From Bacteroidota bacterium (lineage in GTDB: Bacteria > Bacteroidota > Bacteroidia > Bacteroidales > JADFUO01), in contig JAUWKH010000015.1 in assembly GCA_030614305.1 (NCBI GenBank), positions 1-13,657 of the forward strand: a stretch of DNA of 13,657 nucleotides, in the 5' to 3' direction. Position numbers and translations under genes: made by a program. Positions 1 through 6,752 of this stretch are shown here, one piece after another; position 1 is the stretch's first letter; every line of letters begins with the position of its first letter. Below the pieces are notes generated by a model, which worked only from the letters and a program-made list of their open reading frames with translations, was not told the DNA's origin and made no database searches.

Positions 1-1181
1 ATAATATCAAAGGGCCGAATGACCCATGGGGTAGCCTTTATGATGCCGACAGGATTGCTTTGCTGAAACGTATGACGGATAAAATTTGGAATGTTAATCC
101 AAACACCTATGTGATTTTTGAGCATCTTGCTGAAAATTCTGAAGAAAAAGAACTGGCGGATTACGGAATTTTACTTTGGGGAAACCTGCACTATAATTAC
201 GGCGAAGCAAGCATGGCTTGGAATGAAAACGGTAAATCCGACTTCTCATGGATAAGTTATCAGGAACGAAACTGGAACCAGCCTAATGTTGTCGGCTATA
301 TGGAAAGTCATGATGAAGAAAGAGTAATGTTTAATAATTTTAACTGGGGAAATTCCTATGGTAATTATAACATAAAAGATACAACTACTGCAATTGATCG
401 TATCCGGTTGGTTGCAACATTCTTTTTTACAATTCCCGGACCCAAAATGATTTGGCAGTTCGGAGAAATGGGATATGATTACTCAATAAATTTTAATGGA
501 AGATTGGGTCCAAAACCTGTCAGATGGGATTATTATGACGACTGTCGCAGAAAATATTTATACGATTTTTTCTCATCCCTGATTGACCTGAAAAAGAATT
601 ATGATGCTTTTGAAAGCGACGATTACACATTATCCCTCAATGGAGCAATAAAAAGGATAAATATCAATCATGCAAGTATGTCGGTTAGAATAATTGGTAA
701 TTTTGATGTGGTTGAAGATGAAATCAATCCCGATTTTTTACATCCGGGAAAATGGTATGAATATTTTACAGGCGATTCAATAACAGTATCTAATTTGAAT
801 GAACCCATAATCCTGCAAGCCGGCGAATACCGGATTTATACCGATATAAAACTTGACAAGCCTGATATTGGCACAAGCATTGAAAATAATTGGCTTGAAG
901 AAAACAATCCTGATTTAAGTTATGTATATCCCAATCCTTCCAATAAGGACTTCAACATTATAATAAATTTACCTGAACAGGCAAAAACATGCCTTAAAAT
1001 TTACAATCTTCTTGGCGAGGAAATAAAAACCATAATTAACACAAGCTTAAGTTCAGGTGTTCATAATTTTAAATGGAACGGTAAAAATAATAACGGTTCT
1101 GAAGTTAGCCGCGGGATTTACTTTTACATCCTGCGTATTGGAAAACATGAAGAAGTGAAGAAAATCATTCTTAGTAAATAG
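1..1181 (+). CDS. Secreted GH13 alpha-amylase with T9SS sorting domain (5' end outside window)
   Basis: The reading frame is open from base 3, so the start codon, signal peptide and GH13 regions I-II (with the nucleophile Asp) are cut off. About 392 residues remain. The end of the (beta/alpha)8 barrel is visible: the strand ending VIFEHLAEN (Glu codon at 120-122) fits the GH13 acid/base glutamate, and YMESHDEER (about 297-323) fits region IV with its His-Asp pair. A short beta domain follows. Bases about 921-1178 encode a Por-secretion C-terminal domain: it opens with YVYPNPSNKDF, has the central LKIYNLLGEEI strand, and ends in RGIYFYILR and a Lys-rich tail. By family, the enzyme should hydrolyse alpha-1,4-glucans outside the cell or on its surface after export by the type IX system. 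The amylase and sorting-domain calls are strong; the exact substrate is not visible. The next gene starts 50 bases downstream on the same strand, with no clear terminator between. Confidence 0.87.
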   Translation, partial: NIKGPNDPWGSLYDADRIALLKRMTDKIWNVNPNTYVIFEHLAENSEEKELADYGILLWGNLHYNYGEASMAWNENGKSDFSWISYQERNWNQPNVVGYMESHDEERVMFNNFNWGNSYGNYNIKDTTTAIDRIRLVATFFFTIPGPKMIWQFGEMGYDYSINFNGRLGPKPVRWDYYDDCRRKYLYDFFSSLIDLKKNYDAFESDDYTLSLNGAIKRININHASMSVRIIGNFDVVEDEINPDFLHPGKWYEYFTGDSITVSNLNEPIILQAGEYRIYTDIKLDKPDIGTSIENNWLEENNPDLSYVYPNPSNKDFNIIINLPEQAKTCLKIYNLLGEEIKTIINTSLSSGVHNFKWNGKNNNGSEVSRGIYFYILRIGKHEEVKKIILSK

Positions 1182-1231
1182 TTGTGTGTAATTGCTTGCA
1201 AATAGATATGTAACATGAAAACTTAATAATT

Positions 1232-3082
1232 ATGAAACTGGAAAAAATACTTGACAATCTAAACTCATTTGAAAAGAATTCTTTTCTAAAAATTATTGAC
1301 GGAATACTTGCTAGTACTCCGAAACATAGTAAAAAAATTGATTTAGTTTTGAGTGATACAAGCCGAGATTTAAAAAATTTAGATAGCATCAATATAGTAA
1401 AAGTCTTTAATTTAATTGAAGATGAGTTTGCTGAATACCTTAAAACAGAATTTGTTAATACATCCTCTCAACTTGATATATTATCAGACATAATTACTCG
1501 TGACGGGAATTGTATTATGAAGCAAGATTGGTTTACCCGATTGTATGAAATGAAATTGAAAAATCTTGATAAAAAACTTAAAACCTTCGAAAAATCTCTG
1601 AAAGATGAAAAGTCAAAAATTGATGATAATAGACTTAGAGATTATAAAATTTATAAGGCTTGTTTACATACTGCCTATTTTAATGACATAGATAATAATC
1701 AGGATACTAAGGTTACAACAGACGAACAGACAATATTAATAACTCTTTCTCAACAGCTCGGATTGTCACAAGAGGAAATAAAACTTATCAATTATCTAAT
1801 AATTCCTGTGAAAAAACTTGAAATTAATTTAGTAATCAATGATTTGAAGTCAATAGGAGTCATCTTTTATTCAAGAAGGACAAGCACAATTTATGTCGCT
1901 GATGAAGTCGTGAAAATTTTACGTAAAGTAAGAGGAAAAGAAATCGCTGATAAATTTTTCAGACGTGTCCTTAAATTATTACGGGAATCACAAATAAACC
2001 TTATCTGTAAAAAATACAATATTGACAGGAAGTTTCCTATTGATCAGAAAATAAGGGAAATGATAAAAGAAGGTGTTTCATTCACAAGTGTTCTGATTAA
2101 TGACGTGCATAAAGATGGAACAAAAATTACCGAAAAAAAGAAACTTATAAATGAAGTGTGTAATAAAGGACTGAAAATATATCCTGCTTTAAAAGGCAAT
2201 ACAGTTGAAGACAAGGTTAGTAATTTGATTAAATATTTTGAGGATATCGAAAGAGACGAAAAGGTTGGAATCTCAATTGACGGTTATGAAAAACTATTGC
2301 TTGAAATGGGAGAAATCCTTCTGGAATTGAACCAATTGATAAAAAATGAGTTCGAACTTCAGGAAGAAAATGTTCTGCTAAGTAATAATCTACTTGATTA
2401 TAATATTAAACCTCGGGATATTCTGGAAATTGTATCAGAAAATGACCTTGAAATTTTTTGTAAAACAAAAAAAATTAAAACCAGAGGAGATTTAGTAAAC
2501 AATATTTTAGACGCGTATAAAGATTCTGAAAATCTATACATTGAAAACTTTGAAAATATTGGGTTTCGTAATTTAAATTTGATAAAAGAAAATAGAATTA
2601 TCATCAAGGAAAGTGAATTGGGATTAAAATTCGAGGAACTGACAAAAAAAATATTCAGCAAACTCGGATTTAATGTTGATGAAAAGTTACGAAAGCAACT
2701 CAATACAAGAAAGGATAAAATTGATGTTGTAATAAATCTAGGCAATAAGGACTTAATACTTATTGAATGTAAAACAATCAAAGAGAGCGGCTATAATAAA
2801 TTTAGCTCTGTTTCCAGACAAATAAAAGCATATATATCCTTAGCAACAAAAAGTGATTATAAAGTAATTAAATCACTGCTGATTACTCCTGAATTTTCAG
2901 ATGACTTTATAAAGGACTGTGGACTTGATTACGAACTTAATTTATCATTGATAACCGCTTCAACACTTGTAAAAATCCTTGACGGTTTTAAGACTTCAAA
3001 ACATAAACAATTTCCTTATAATTTATTAATGAGAGACGTTTTAATTCAAGAAGATAGGGTATTAAAAGCGATTGTCAAGTAA
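1232..3082 (+). CDS. Unknown 616-residue protein: TerB-like, SAP-like and PD-(D/E)XK nuclease domains
   Basis: I do not recognise a named family. Residues 1-130 are helical and charged. Residues about 135-190 resemble TerB-like helical domains (an Asp/Asn-rich turn, then TDEQTILITLSQQLGLSQEE). Residues about 200-265 could be a winged helix. Residues about 393-430 (RDILEIVSENDLEIFCKTKK, then TRGDLVNNILDAY) look like a SAP-type DNA-binding helix pair. Residues about 462-585 fit a PD-(D/E)XK nuclease: a helix with E468/E469, KIDVVI with D498, IECK with E512 and K514, then Q530-x3-Y534, the QxxxY pattern seen in some members of this superfamily. No signal peptide or membrane segment is visible, so it is probably cytoplasmic. 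A role in DNA restriction, defence or repair is inference from the domains. It starts at an ATG 50 bases after the amylase gene and is followed by a long hairpin. No second system gene (methylase, ATPase, helicase) lies nearby. Confidence 0.8.
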   Translation: MKLEKILDNLNSFEKNSFLKIIDGILASTPKHSKKIDLVLSDTSRDLKNLDSINIVKVFNLIEDEFAEYLKTEFVNTSSQLDILSDIITRDGNCIMKQDWFTRLYEMKLKNLDKKLKTFEKSLKDEKSKIDDNRLRDYKIYKACLHTAYFNDIDNNQDTKVTTDEQTILITLSQQLGLSQEEIKLINYLIIPVKKLEINLVINDLKSIGVIFYSRRTSTIYVADEVVKILRKVRGKEIADKFFRRVLKLLRESQINLICKKYNIDRKFPIDQKIREMIKEGVSFTSVLINDVHKDGTKITEKKKLINEVCNKGLKIYPALKGNTVEDKVSNLIKYFEDIERDEKVGISIDGYEKLLLEMGEILLELNQLIKNEFELQEENVLLSNNLLDYNIKPRDILEIVSENDLEIFCKTKKIKTRGDLVNNILDAYKDSENLYIENFENIGFRNLNLIKENRIIIKESELGLKFEELTKKIFSKLGFNVDEKLRKQLNTRKDKIDVVINLGNKDLILIECKTIKESGYNKFSSVSRQIKAYISLATKSDYKVIKSLLITPEFSDDFIKDCGLDYELNLSLITASTLVKILDGFKTSKHKQFPYNLLMRDVLIQEDRVLKAIVK

Positions 3083-3101
3083 TGCGAGCAACATACACAC
3101 A

Positions 3102-3145
3102 GCAAGCATAGTTGATTGGGCTATCGCCCACATAACCATGCTTGC
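3102..3145. repeat. Long imperfect hairpin after the nuclease-domain gene
   Basis: Two 20-base arms (3102-3121 and 3126-3145) pair at 16 of 20 positions around the loop TATC. The outer eight bases (GCAAGCAT/ATGCTTGC) and the inner GGGC/GCCC pair perfectly. It starts 20 bases after the stop codon of the preceding gene. No T-run follows on either strand, so it is not a classic intrinsic terminator. It could stabilise the mRNA 3' end or be a dispersed palindromic repeat. The rest of 3146-3232 is AT-rich, and I see nothing else in it. Confidence 0.6.
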
Positions 3146-3240
3146 GAACCGATTAATTATTTAATTTCCAATAAATTTGTAAATCTTACTTAAATAAAAT
3201 CTCTTAAATATTTTTATTAGCCTTTACAACTGTTAAATAA

Positions 3241-3276
3241 AAAAATCTCCGATAAAAAATACTATCGGAGATTTTT
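3241..3276 (-). terminator. Intrinsic terminator after tRNA-tail copy A
   Basis: Two perfect 13-base arms (3241-3253 and 3264-3276, core CTCCGAT/ATCGGAG) surround a 10-base loop. A-rich and T-rich ends make it usable in both directions. On the minus strand it begins four bases after tRNA-tail copy A, and would also end transcripts of the GIY-YIG gene. It is nearly the same hairpin as the one after the intact tRNA-Leu gene (3685-3722), but its stem is fully paired. Confidence 0.8.
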
Positions 3277-3280
3277 CTTT

Positions 3281-3328
3281 GTACCCAGAGCGGGACTTGA
3301 ATCTACCTGTCGGTAGACAGGCCCGCAC
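3281..3328 (-). repeat. tRNA-Leu 3'-end copy A with 20-base insert
   Basis: This 48-base sequence is identical to 3627-3674. On the plus strand it reads as 21 bases matching the tRNA-Leu 3' end (3281-3301 = 3727-3747), then a 20-base insert (3302-3321), then CCCGCAC (3322-3328), which again matches the tRNA (3748-3754). The insert contains the palindrome CCTGTCGGTAGACAGG (3306-3321), a six-base-pair stem with loop GGTA. It falls exactly between the 5' T-stem strand and the T-loop, so this copy cannot be a working tRNA end. It also encodes the last residues and stop of the GIY-YIG gene. Confidence 0.9.
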
Positions 3329-3578
3329 CTGCTTGCATAGACAAACGGATTTTCCTTAAATATTCCTTCCCACATCCTGATTTTAAATATTTCTCTCTCT
3401 TCCTTGCCTCATGCCTCGTTTCACATGATTCTGTATAAATTAATTTAAATGGCGCATATGGCTTGGTAGTGCGTTCATATCCTGAGTTATGTCGATATAG
3501 TCGAGCATATATATTTTGTGTCATGCCAACATAAATATAATTTCTTTCTATGCTGCTTATGGCATATACAGTATACAT
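3303..3578 (-). CDS. Small GIY-YIG nuclease-domain protein
   Basis: This 91-residue protein fits the single-domain GIY-YIG (UvrC N-terminal-like, YhbQ-like) family in length and motifs. The GIY-equivalent VYA is at residues 4-6 and the YIG-equivalent YVG at 17-19. R26 lies in NIYARLYRHN, and the EARKREKYLKSG helix (E57, E62) probably carries the metal-binding glutamate. No other domain is present. I chose the ATG at 3578 because the homologous part begins there; the frame stays open upstream to a GTG at 3674, through tRNA-tail copy B and a hairpin. Residues 84-91 (AGLSTDR plus part of G83) and the TAG stop come from tRNA-tail copy A. The start codon lies 13 bases beyond a terminator T-run, and I find no TAnnTTTG promoter on this strand between 3579 and 3726, so expression may need readthrough from the tRNA transcript. 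Chromosomal function is unknown; a homing-type role is inference from context. Confidence 0.85.
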   Translation of the reverse strand: MYTVYAISSIERNYIYVGMTQNIYARLYRHNSGYERTTKPYAPFKLIYTESCETRHEARKREKYLKSGCGKEYLRKIRLSMQAGAGLSTDR

Positions 3579-3591
3579 AATTATAATAATT

Positions 3592-3618
3592 AAAAAAGGT
3601 ATCGAAAATATCGATACC
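3592..3618 (-). terminator. Intrinsic terminator after tRNA-tail copy B
   Basis: An 8-base-pair stem (3598-3605 and 3611-3618, GGTATCGA/TCGATACC) with a 5-base loop is followed on the minus strand by six T (plus-strand A at 3592-3597). It lies eight bases beyond copy B and directly before the GIY-YIG start codon. Its sequence is unrelated to the terminators at 3241-3276 and 3685-3722. Confidence 0.65.
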
Positions 3619-3626
3619 TCTGTTAA

Positions 3627-3674
3627 GTACCCAGAGCGGGACTTGAATCTACCTGTCGGTAGACAGGCCCGCAC
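3627..3674 (-). repeat. tRNA-Leu 3'-end copy B with 20-base insert
   Basis: Identical over 48 bases to copy A (3281-3328): tRNA-matching tail 3627-3647, insert 3648-3667 with the palindrome at 3652-3667, and tRNA-matching CCCGCAC 3668-3674. The two copies are 346 bases apart and enclose the GIY-YIG gene and terminator B. On the minus strand this copy begins right after the T/A-rich end of the terminator that follows the intact tRNA-Leu gene. Perfect identity suggests a recent or actively homogenised duplication. Confidence 0.9.
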
Positions 3675-3684
3675 TTTTTTAAAT

Positions 3685-3722
3685 AAAAATCTCCGATAAA
3701 AAAAATACTATCGAATATTTTT
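3685..3722 (-). terminator. Terminator of the intact tRNA-Leu gene (partly degraded copy)
   Basis: Arms 3685-3697 and 3710-3722 surround a 12-base loop, and the hairpin starts five bases past the tRNA-Leu 3' end. It matches the terminator at 3241-3276, but two changes in one arm give one mismatch and one G-U pair in the transcript. It belongs to the 69-base repeat (3679-3747) that duplicates 3233-3301. The stem should still form, but more weakly than the downstream copy. Confidence 0.65.
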
Positions 3723-3727
3723 CCTTG

Positions 3728-3812
3728 TACCCAGAGCGGGACTTGAACCCGCACGGCCGCAATGGCCAAAGGATTTTAAGTCCTTCGTGTCTACCAATTC
3801 CACCACCTGGGC
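3728..3812 (-). tRNA. tRNA-Leu (anticodon UAA)
   Basis: 85 bases on the minus strand. The acceptor stem GCCCAGG pairs with TCTGGGT (G-U at both ends), with discriminator A73 as expected for leucine. The D arm contains AATTGGTAGA. The anticodon stem AAGGA/TCCTT encloses CTTAAAA, giving anticodon TAA. A class II long variable arm pairs GGCC with GGCC. The T arm is GCGGG-TTCAAGT-CCCGC. CCA is not encoded. The gene is intact despite the duplicated 3' ends downstream, and probably shares a transcript with tRNA-Gly 57 bases upstream. Confidence 0.95.
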
Positions 3813-3829
3813 AACATTTTAAATAAAAA

Positions 3830-3864
3830 TCCCGACTTCTTCCAAACAGGACCTTTTATCGGGA
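3830..3864 (-). terminator. Weak hairpin between the two tRNA genes
   Basis: TCCCGA (3830-3835) pairs with TCGGGA (3859-3864) across a 23-base loop with little internal pairing. On the minus strand it is followed by five T. It could partly terminate after tRNA-Gly or be a processing spacer. The stem is short, so confidence is low. Confidence 0.3.
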
Positions 3865-3869
3865 CTTAG

Positions 3870-3942
<73 letters not shown>

Positions 3943-3958
3943 ATAAAATTTTGGAGTG

Positions 3959-3986
3959 CAAATATACAAATTTTTAATAAATACAA
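3959..3986 (-). promoter_or_regulatory. Promoter of the tRNA-Gly/tRNA-Leu unit
   Basis: On the minus strand, TTG (3986-3984), a 17-base spacer and TATATTTG (3966-3959) match the Bacteroidota -33/-7 consensus. Transcription would start near 3952, about ten bases before the tRNA-Gly 5' end. The -33 box lies three bases beyond the mutS stop codon, so the two units abut. Confidence 0.7.
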
Positions 3987-3988
3987 GG

Positions 3989-6613
3989 TTATTTCCCCAA
4001 AAGTTTTTTTATTTCATTCAGCTTCATTAAAGCTTCCACAGGAGTAAGAGTATCAATATCTGTGATTAAAATATCATCTTTTATCTGATGTAGTAAAGGA
4101 TCATCCAACTGTATAAAGCTTAACTGATATTTATCGGCCAATGAGTGCTTTTTGCCGGATTTTCCTGATTTTTTGATTAATTCATCAGCGGAATGTGATT
4201 TTTCAAGTTGCTCAAGTAAATTGTTCGCCCTGTGAATAACTTTTGCAGGCATACCTGCCATTTTAGCAACATGTATGCCGAAGCTATGCTCACTGCCTCC
4301 TTTTTTCATCTTTCTCAAAAAAATTATTTTATTATTTATTTCTTTAATTGAAATATGATAATTTTTAATTCTTTTCATTGAAGCAGCCATTTCATTAAGT
4401 TCGTGATAATGGGTCGCAAACAAAACCTTTGCTCTAAAAAGCGGATGTTCGTGCATATATTCTGAAATTGCCCATGCAATTGAAATTCCATCATACGTGC
4501 TTGTCCCACGCCCAATCTCATCTAATAAAATCAAACTCCTGTTCGACATATTATTTAAAATACTTGCTGTTTCATTCATTTCAACCATAAAGGTTGACTC
4601 GCCCAATGAAATATTATCCGATGCGCCAACCCTTGTAAATATCTTATCAATTATTCCGATATTTGCTGTATCAGCAGGCACGAAGCACCCCATCTGTGCC
4701 ATCAAAACAATTAAAGCTGTTTGTCGCAACAATGCCGATTTGCCGGACATATTCGGGCCGGTAATAATTATTATTTGTTGTTTTTCATTATCAAGATATA
4801 CATCATTCGGAATATATTCCTCGCCAATGGGTAATTGATGTTCAATCACAGGGTGTCTTCCGTTTTTGATATTTATAACATAAGATTCATTTATTGCAGG
4901 GCGTTTATAATTATTTTTCTCGGAGATTATTGCAAATGAAAGAAGACAATCCAAACGAGCTATTAAAACGGCATCTAATTGGATTGGCTGAATATAATCG
5001 GATAAGCTTAAAACCAGTTCGTTAAATAATTTAATTTCAAGAGCCATTATTTTTTCTTCAGCTCCCAGAATCTTCTCTTCATACTCTTTTAACTCTTCGG
5101 TTATATATCGTTCTGAATTTGTCAGGGTTTGTTTGCGGTACCATTCGTCAGGAACTTTGTCTTTATGAGTATTTGTTACTTCAAGATAATAACCGAAAAC
5201 ATTATTAAATCCGATTTTTAATGACGTTATTCCTGTCTGCTCAATTTCGCGTTTCTGAATCTTTTTCAAATAATCTTTACCAGAAAAGGCGAGCTCTCTT
5301 AAGTTATCCAGCTCCTCGGAAACACCTTTTGAAATCACATTTCCTTTATTAAGCAAGGCAGGTGGATCAGGATTTATTTCTTTATCTATTCTTTGCCTTG
5401 CAGAATTACAAAAATTCAATTGCTCAGCAATTTTTTGCAGTGATCTTTCAGATGATGCTGAACAGGCATTTTTAATTTCCTCAACAGCGTATAATGCTCT
5501 TTTTAACTGAATTAATTCTCTTGGATTAATTTTTCCGACAGCCACTTTTGAAATTAATCGCTCAAGGTCACCGGTTATTTTGATGTTTTGTTTGAGAACT
5601 TCGCTAAAATCCGGATTTTTTAATATATATTCTACAATATCAAACCGTTCTTCAATTGGTTGCTTATCTTTTAACGGAAGAACAATCCATCTTTTTAGAA
5701 GCCTTGCACCCATAGGAGAAATTGTATGATCAATAACATCAAGCAAAGTAGCAGCATTTTCATAAGGAGAAAATAATAATTCAAGATTTCTTATTGTAAA
5801 TTTATCTAACCAAACATATTTATCTTCTTCAATCCTTGAAATATTACAAATATGCTGTACTTTGTCATGGTGGGTTTCAGCCAGGTAATGAAGAGCTGCA
5901 CCGGCTGCAATGATGGCATTTTTCAGGTTCTCAACACCAAAACCTTTTAATGAATTTGTAGCAAAATGTCTTAATAAAAGTTCATAAGAAAATTCTTCGG
6001 TAAACACCCAATCATCAAAAGTATTTATATAAAATTTATCACCGAAATACTCATAAAATTTGTTACGTTTATTTTTTTGAATAATAATTTCACTTGGAGT
6101 AAAACTCTGGAGTAATTTATCAATGTATTCAATGGACCCTTGTGCTACAAAAAATTCTCCTGTGGAAATATCCAAAAATGAAACGCCCGAATTTTTTGAA
6201 TCCAAATGAACACCGGCTAAAAAATTATTTTCTTTTTGTTCAAGGATTTTATCATTATATGAAACTCCTGGAGTTACCAATTCGGTTACTCCTCTTTTAA
6301 CAATTTTTTTTGCTAATTTCGGGTCTTCCAACTGATCACAGATAGCAACCCGCTGTCCTGCTTTTACAAGTTTGGGCAAATATGTATCAATTGCATGGTA
6401 AGGGAATCCTGCTAATTCAATATAGGAATCTTTACCATTTGCCCTTCTGGTTAAAACAATACCTAAAATATTAGAAGTTTTTATGGCATCTTCTCCAAAG
6501 GTTTCATAAAAATCACCAACCCGAAACAATAACAATGCATCGGGGTATTTTGCTTTAATAGCATTGTATTGCTTCATTAAGGGTGTTTCTGCTATTTCTC
6601 TCTTCTTATTCAA
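3989..6613 (-). CDS. mutS: DNA mismatch repair protein MutS
   Basis: The 874-residue protein is full length for MutS. It binds mispaired or looped DNA and starts repair with MutL. The mismatch-reading motif GDFYETF is near the N-terminus (F35, E37, the Phe-x-Glu motif). Connector, lever and clamp domains fill about 120-560. The ATPase follows: Walker A GPNMSGKS (619-626), STFMVEM (673-679), Walker [11 protein letters not shown] (696-705) and the ATHYHEL switch (733-739). The helix [17 protein letters not shown] (856-872) resembles the C-terminal dimerisation helix. The reading frame starts at a TTG (6613-6611). No in-frame ATG lies upstream before a stop, and the next ATG (residue 13) would remove the segment just before the conserved TPLMKQY, so TTG is preferred. 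A promoter lies about 32 bases upstream. All catalytic motifs are present, so repair should work. Confidence 0.97.
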   Translation of the reverse strand: MNKKREIAETPLMKQYNAIKAKYPDALLLFRVGDFYETFGEDAIKTSNILGIVLTRRANGKDSYIELAGFPYHAIDTYLPKLVKAGQRVAICDQLEDPKLAKKIVKRGVTELVTPGVSYNDKILEQKENNFLAGVHLDSKNSGVSFLDISTGEFFVAQGSIEYIDKLLQSFTPSEIIIQKNKRNKFYEYFGDKFYINTFDDWVFTEEFSYELLLRHFATNSLKGFGVENLKNAIIAAGAALHYLAETHHDKVQHICNISRIEEDKYVWLDKFTIRNLELLFSPYENAATLLDVIDHTISPMGARLLKRWIVLPLKDKQPIEERFDIVEYILKNPDFSEVLKQNIKITGDLERLISKVAVGKINPRELIQLKRALYAVEEIKNACSASSERSLQKIAEQLNFCNSARQRIDKEINPDPPALLNKGNVISKGVSEELDNLRELAFSGKDYLKKIQKREIEQTGITSLKIGFNNVFGYYLEVTNTHKDKVPDEWYRKQTLTNSERYITEELKEYEEKILGAEEKIMALEIKLFNELVLSLSDYIQPIQLDAVLIARLDCLLSFAIISEKNNYKRPAINESYVINIKNGRHPVIEHQLPIGEEYIPNDVYLDNEKQQIIIITGPNMSGKSALLRQTALIVLMAQMGCFVPADTANIGIIDKIFTRVGASDNISLGESTFMVEMNETASILNNMSNRSLILLDEIGRGTSTYDGISIAWAISEYMHEHPLFRAKVLFATHYHELNEMAASMKRIKNYHISIKEINNKIIFLRKMKKGGSEHSFGIHVAKMAGMPAKVIHRANNLLEQLEKSHSADELIKKSGKSGKKHSLADKYQLSFIQLDDPLLHQIKDDILITDIDTLTPVEALMKLNEIKKLLGK

Positions 6614-6644
6614 CTTGTCTAAATTTGATTTAATAATTCAAAAG

Positions 6645-6676
6645 CAAAGTTAAAATTAATAAATTAAATAAAGCAA
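6645..6676 (-). promoter_or_regulatory. mutS promoter
   Basis: On the minus strand, TTG (6676-6674), a 21-base spacer and TAACTTTG (6652-6645) fit the Bacteroidota consensus. The predicted start near 6638 gives a leader of about 25 bases before the TTG start codon. It lies back to back with the promoter of the methyltransferase gene. Confidence 0.65.
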
Positions 6677-6696
6677 AACATCTTAATTTATACAAC

Positions 6697-6723
6697 TTGT
6701 TTAAAAATAACTAACTACCTTTG
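6697..6723 (+). promoter_or_regulatory. Promoter of the TrmH-family methyltransferase gene
   Basis: TTG (6697-6699), a 16-base spacer and TACCTTTG (6716-6723) match the Bacteroidota promoter, with a slightly short spacer. The predicted start near 6730 gives a leader of about 23 bases. The -33 boxes of this promoter and the divergent mutS promoter are only about 20 bases apart. Confidence 0.6.
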
Positions 6724-6752
6724 CAACCATTATCCGAACTTTCATTAAAAAT

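Larger units (their letters stand above)
3233..3678 (-). mobile_element. Putative tRNA-Leu-associated GIY-YIG mini-element, about 446 bp
   Basis: A 69-base stretch made of a terminator hairpin plus the last 21 bases at the tRNA-Leu 3' end occurs twice, at 3233-3301 and 3679-3747, offset by 446 bases. Between them are a 91-codon GIY-YIG gene, its own hairpin and a further partial tRNA copy. Duplication of a tRNA 3' end around extra DNA is the usual footprint of integration into a tRNA gene in which the target is restored. No integrase or transposase is present, so the GIY-YIG protein would be the only candidate enzyme. The repeats are seen directly; mobility is inference. A local tandem duplication is the main alternative. 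Confidence 0.45.

Noticed and set aside
2398..2781. Minus-strand open frame of 127 codons within the nuclease-domain gene
   Set aside because: Shadow of the plus-strand frame, which holds the SAP-like and nuclease motifs; its serine- and phenylalanine-rich translation is typical of antisense AT-rich DNA.
3090..3150. Hairpin considered as an integron attC site
   Set aside because: The outer 7-base core sites (RYYYAAC and GTTRRRY) are not present at the right places, and no integrase or further cassettes are visible.
3172..3179. Plus-strand TAAATTTG resembling a -7 promoter box
   Set aside because: No plus-strand gene starts within about 3.5 kb downstream; likely chance in AT-rich DNA.
3303..3674. 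Longer GIY-YIG reading frame starting at GTG 3674 (123 residues)
   Set aside because: The extra 32 residues translate a tRNA end and a terminator stem and show no family similarity; the GIY-YIG fold begins right at the ATG at 3578. It is mentioned only as a possible readthrough product.
4497..4838. Plus-strand open frame of 113 codons inside mutS
   Set aside because: It lies wholly antisense to the conserved ATPase-coding part of mutS, and its translation shows no domain or motif.
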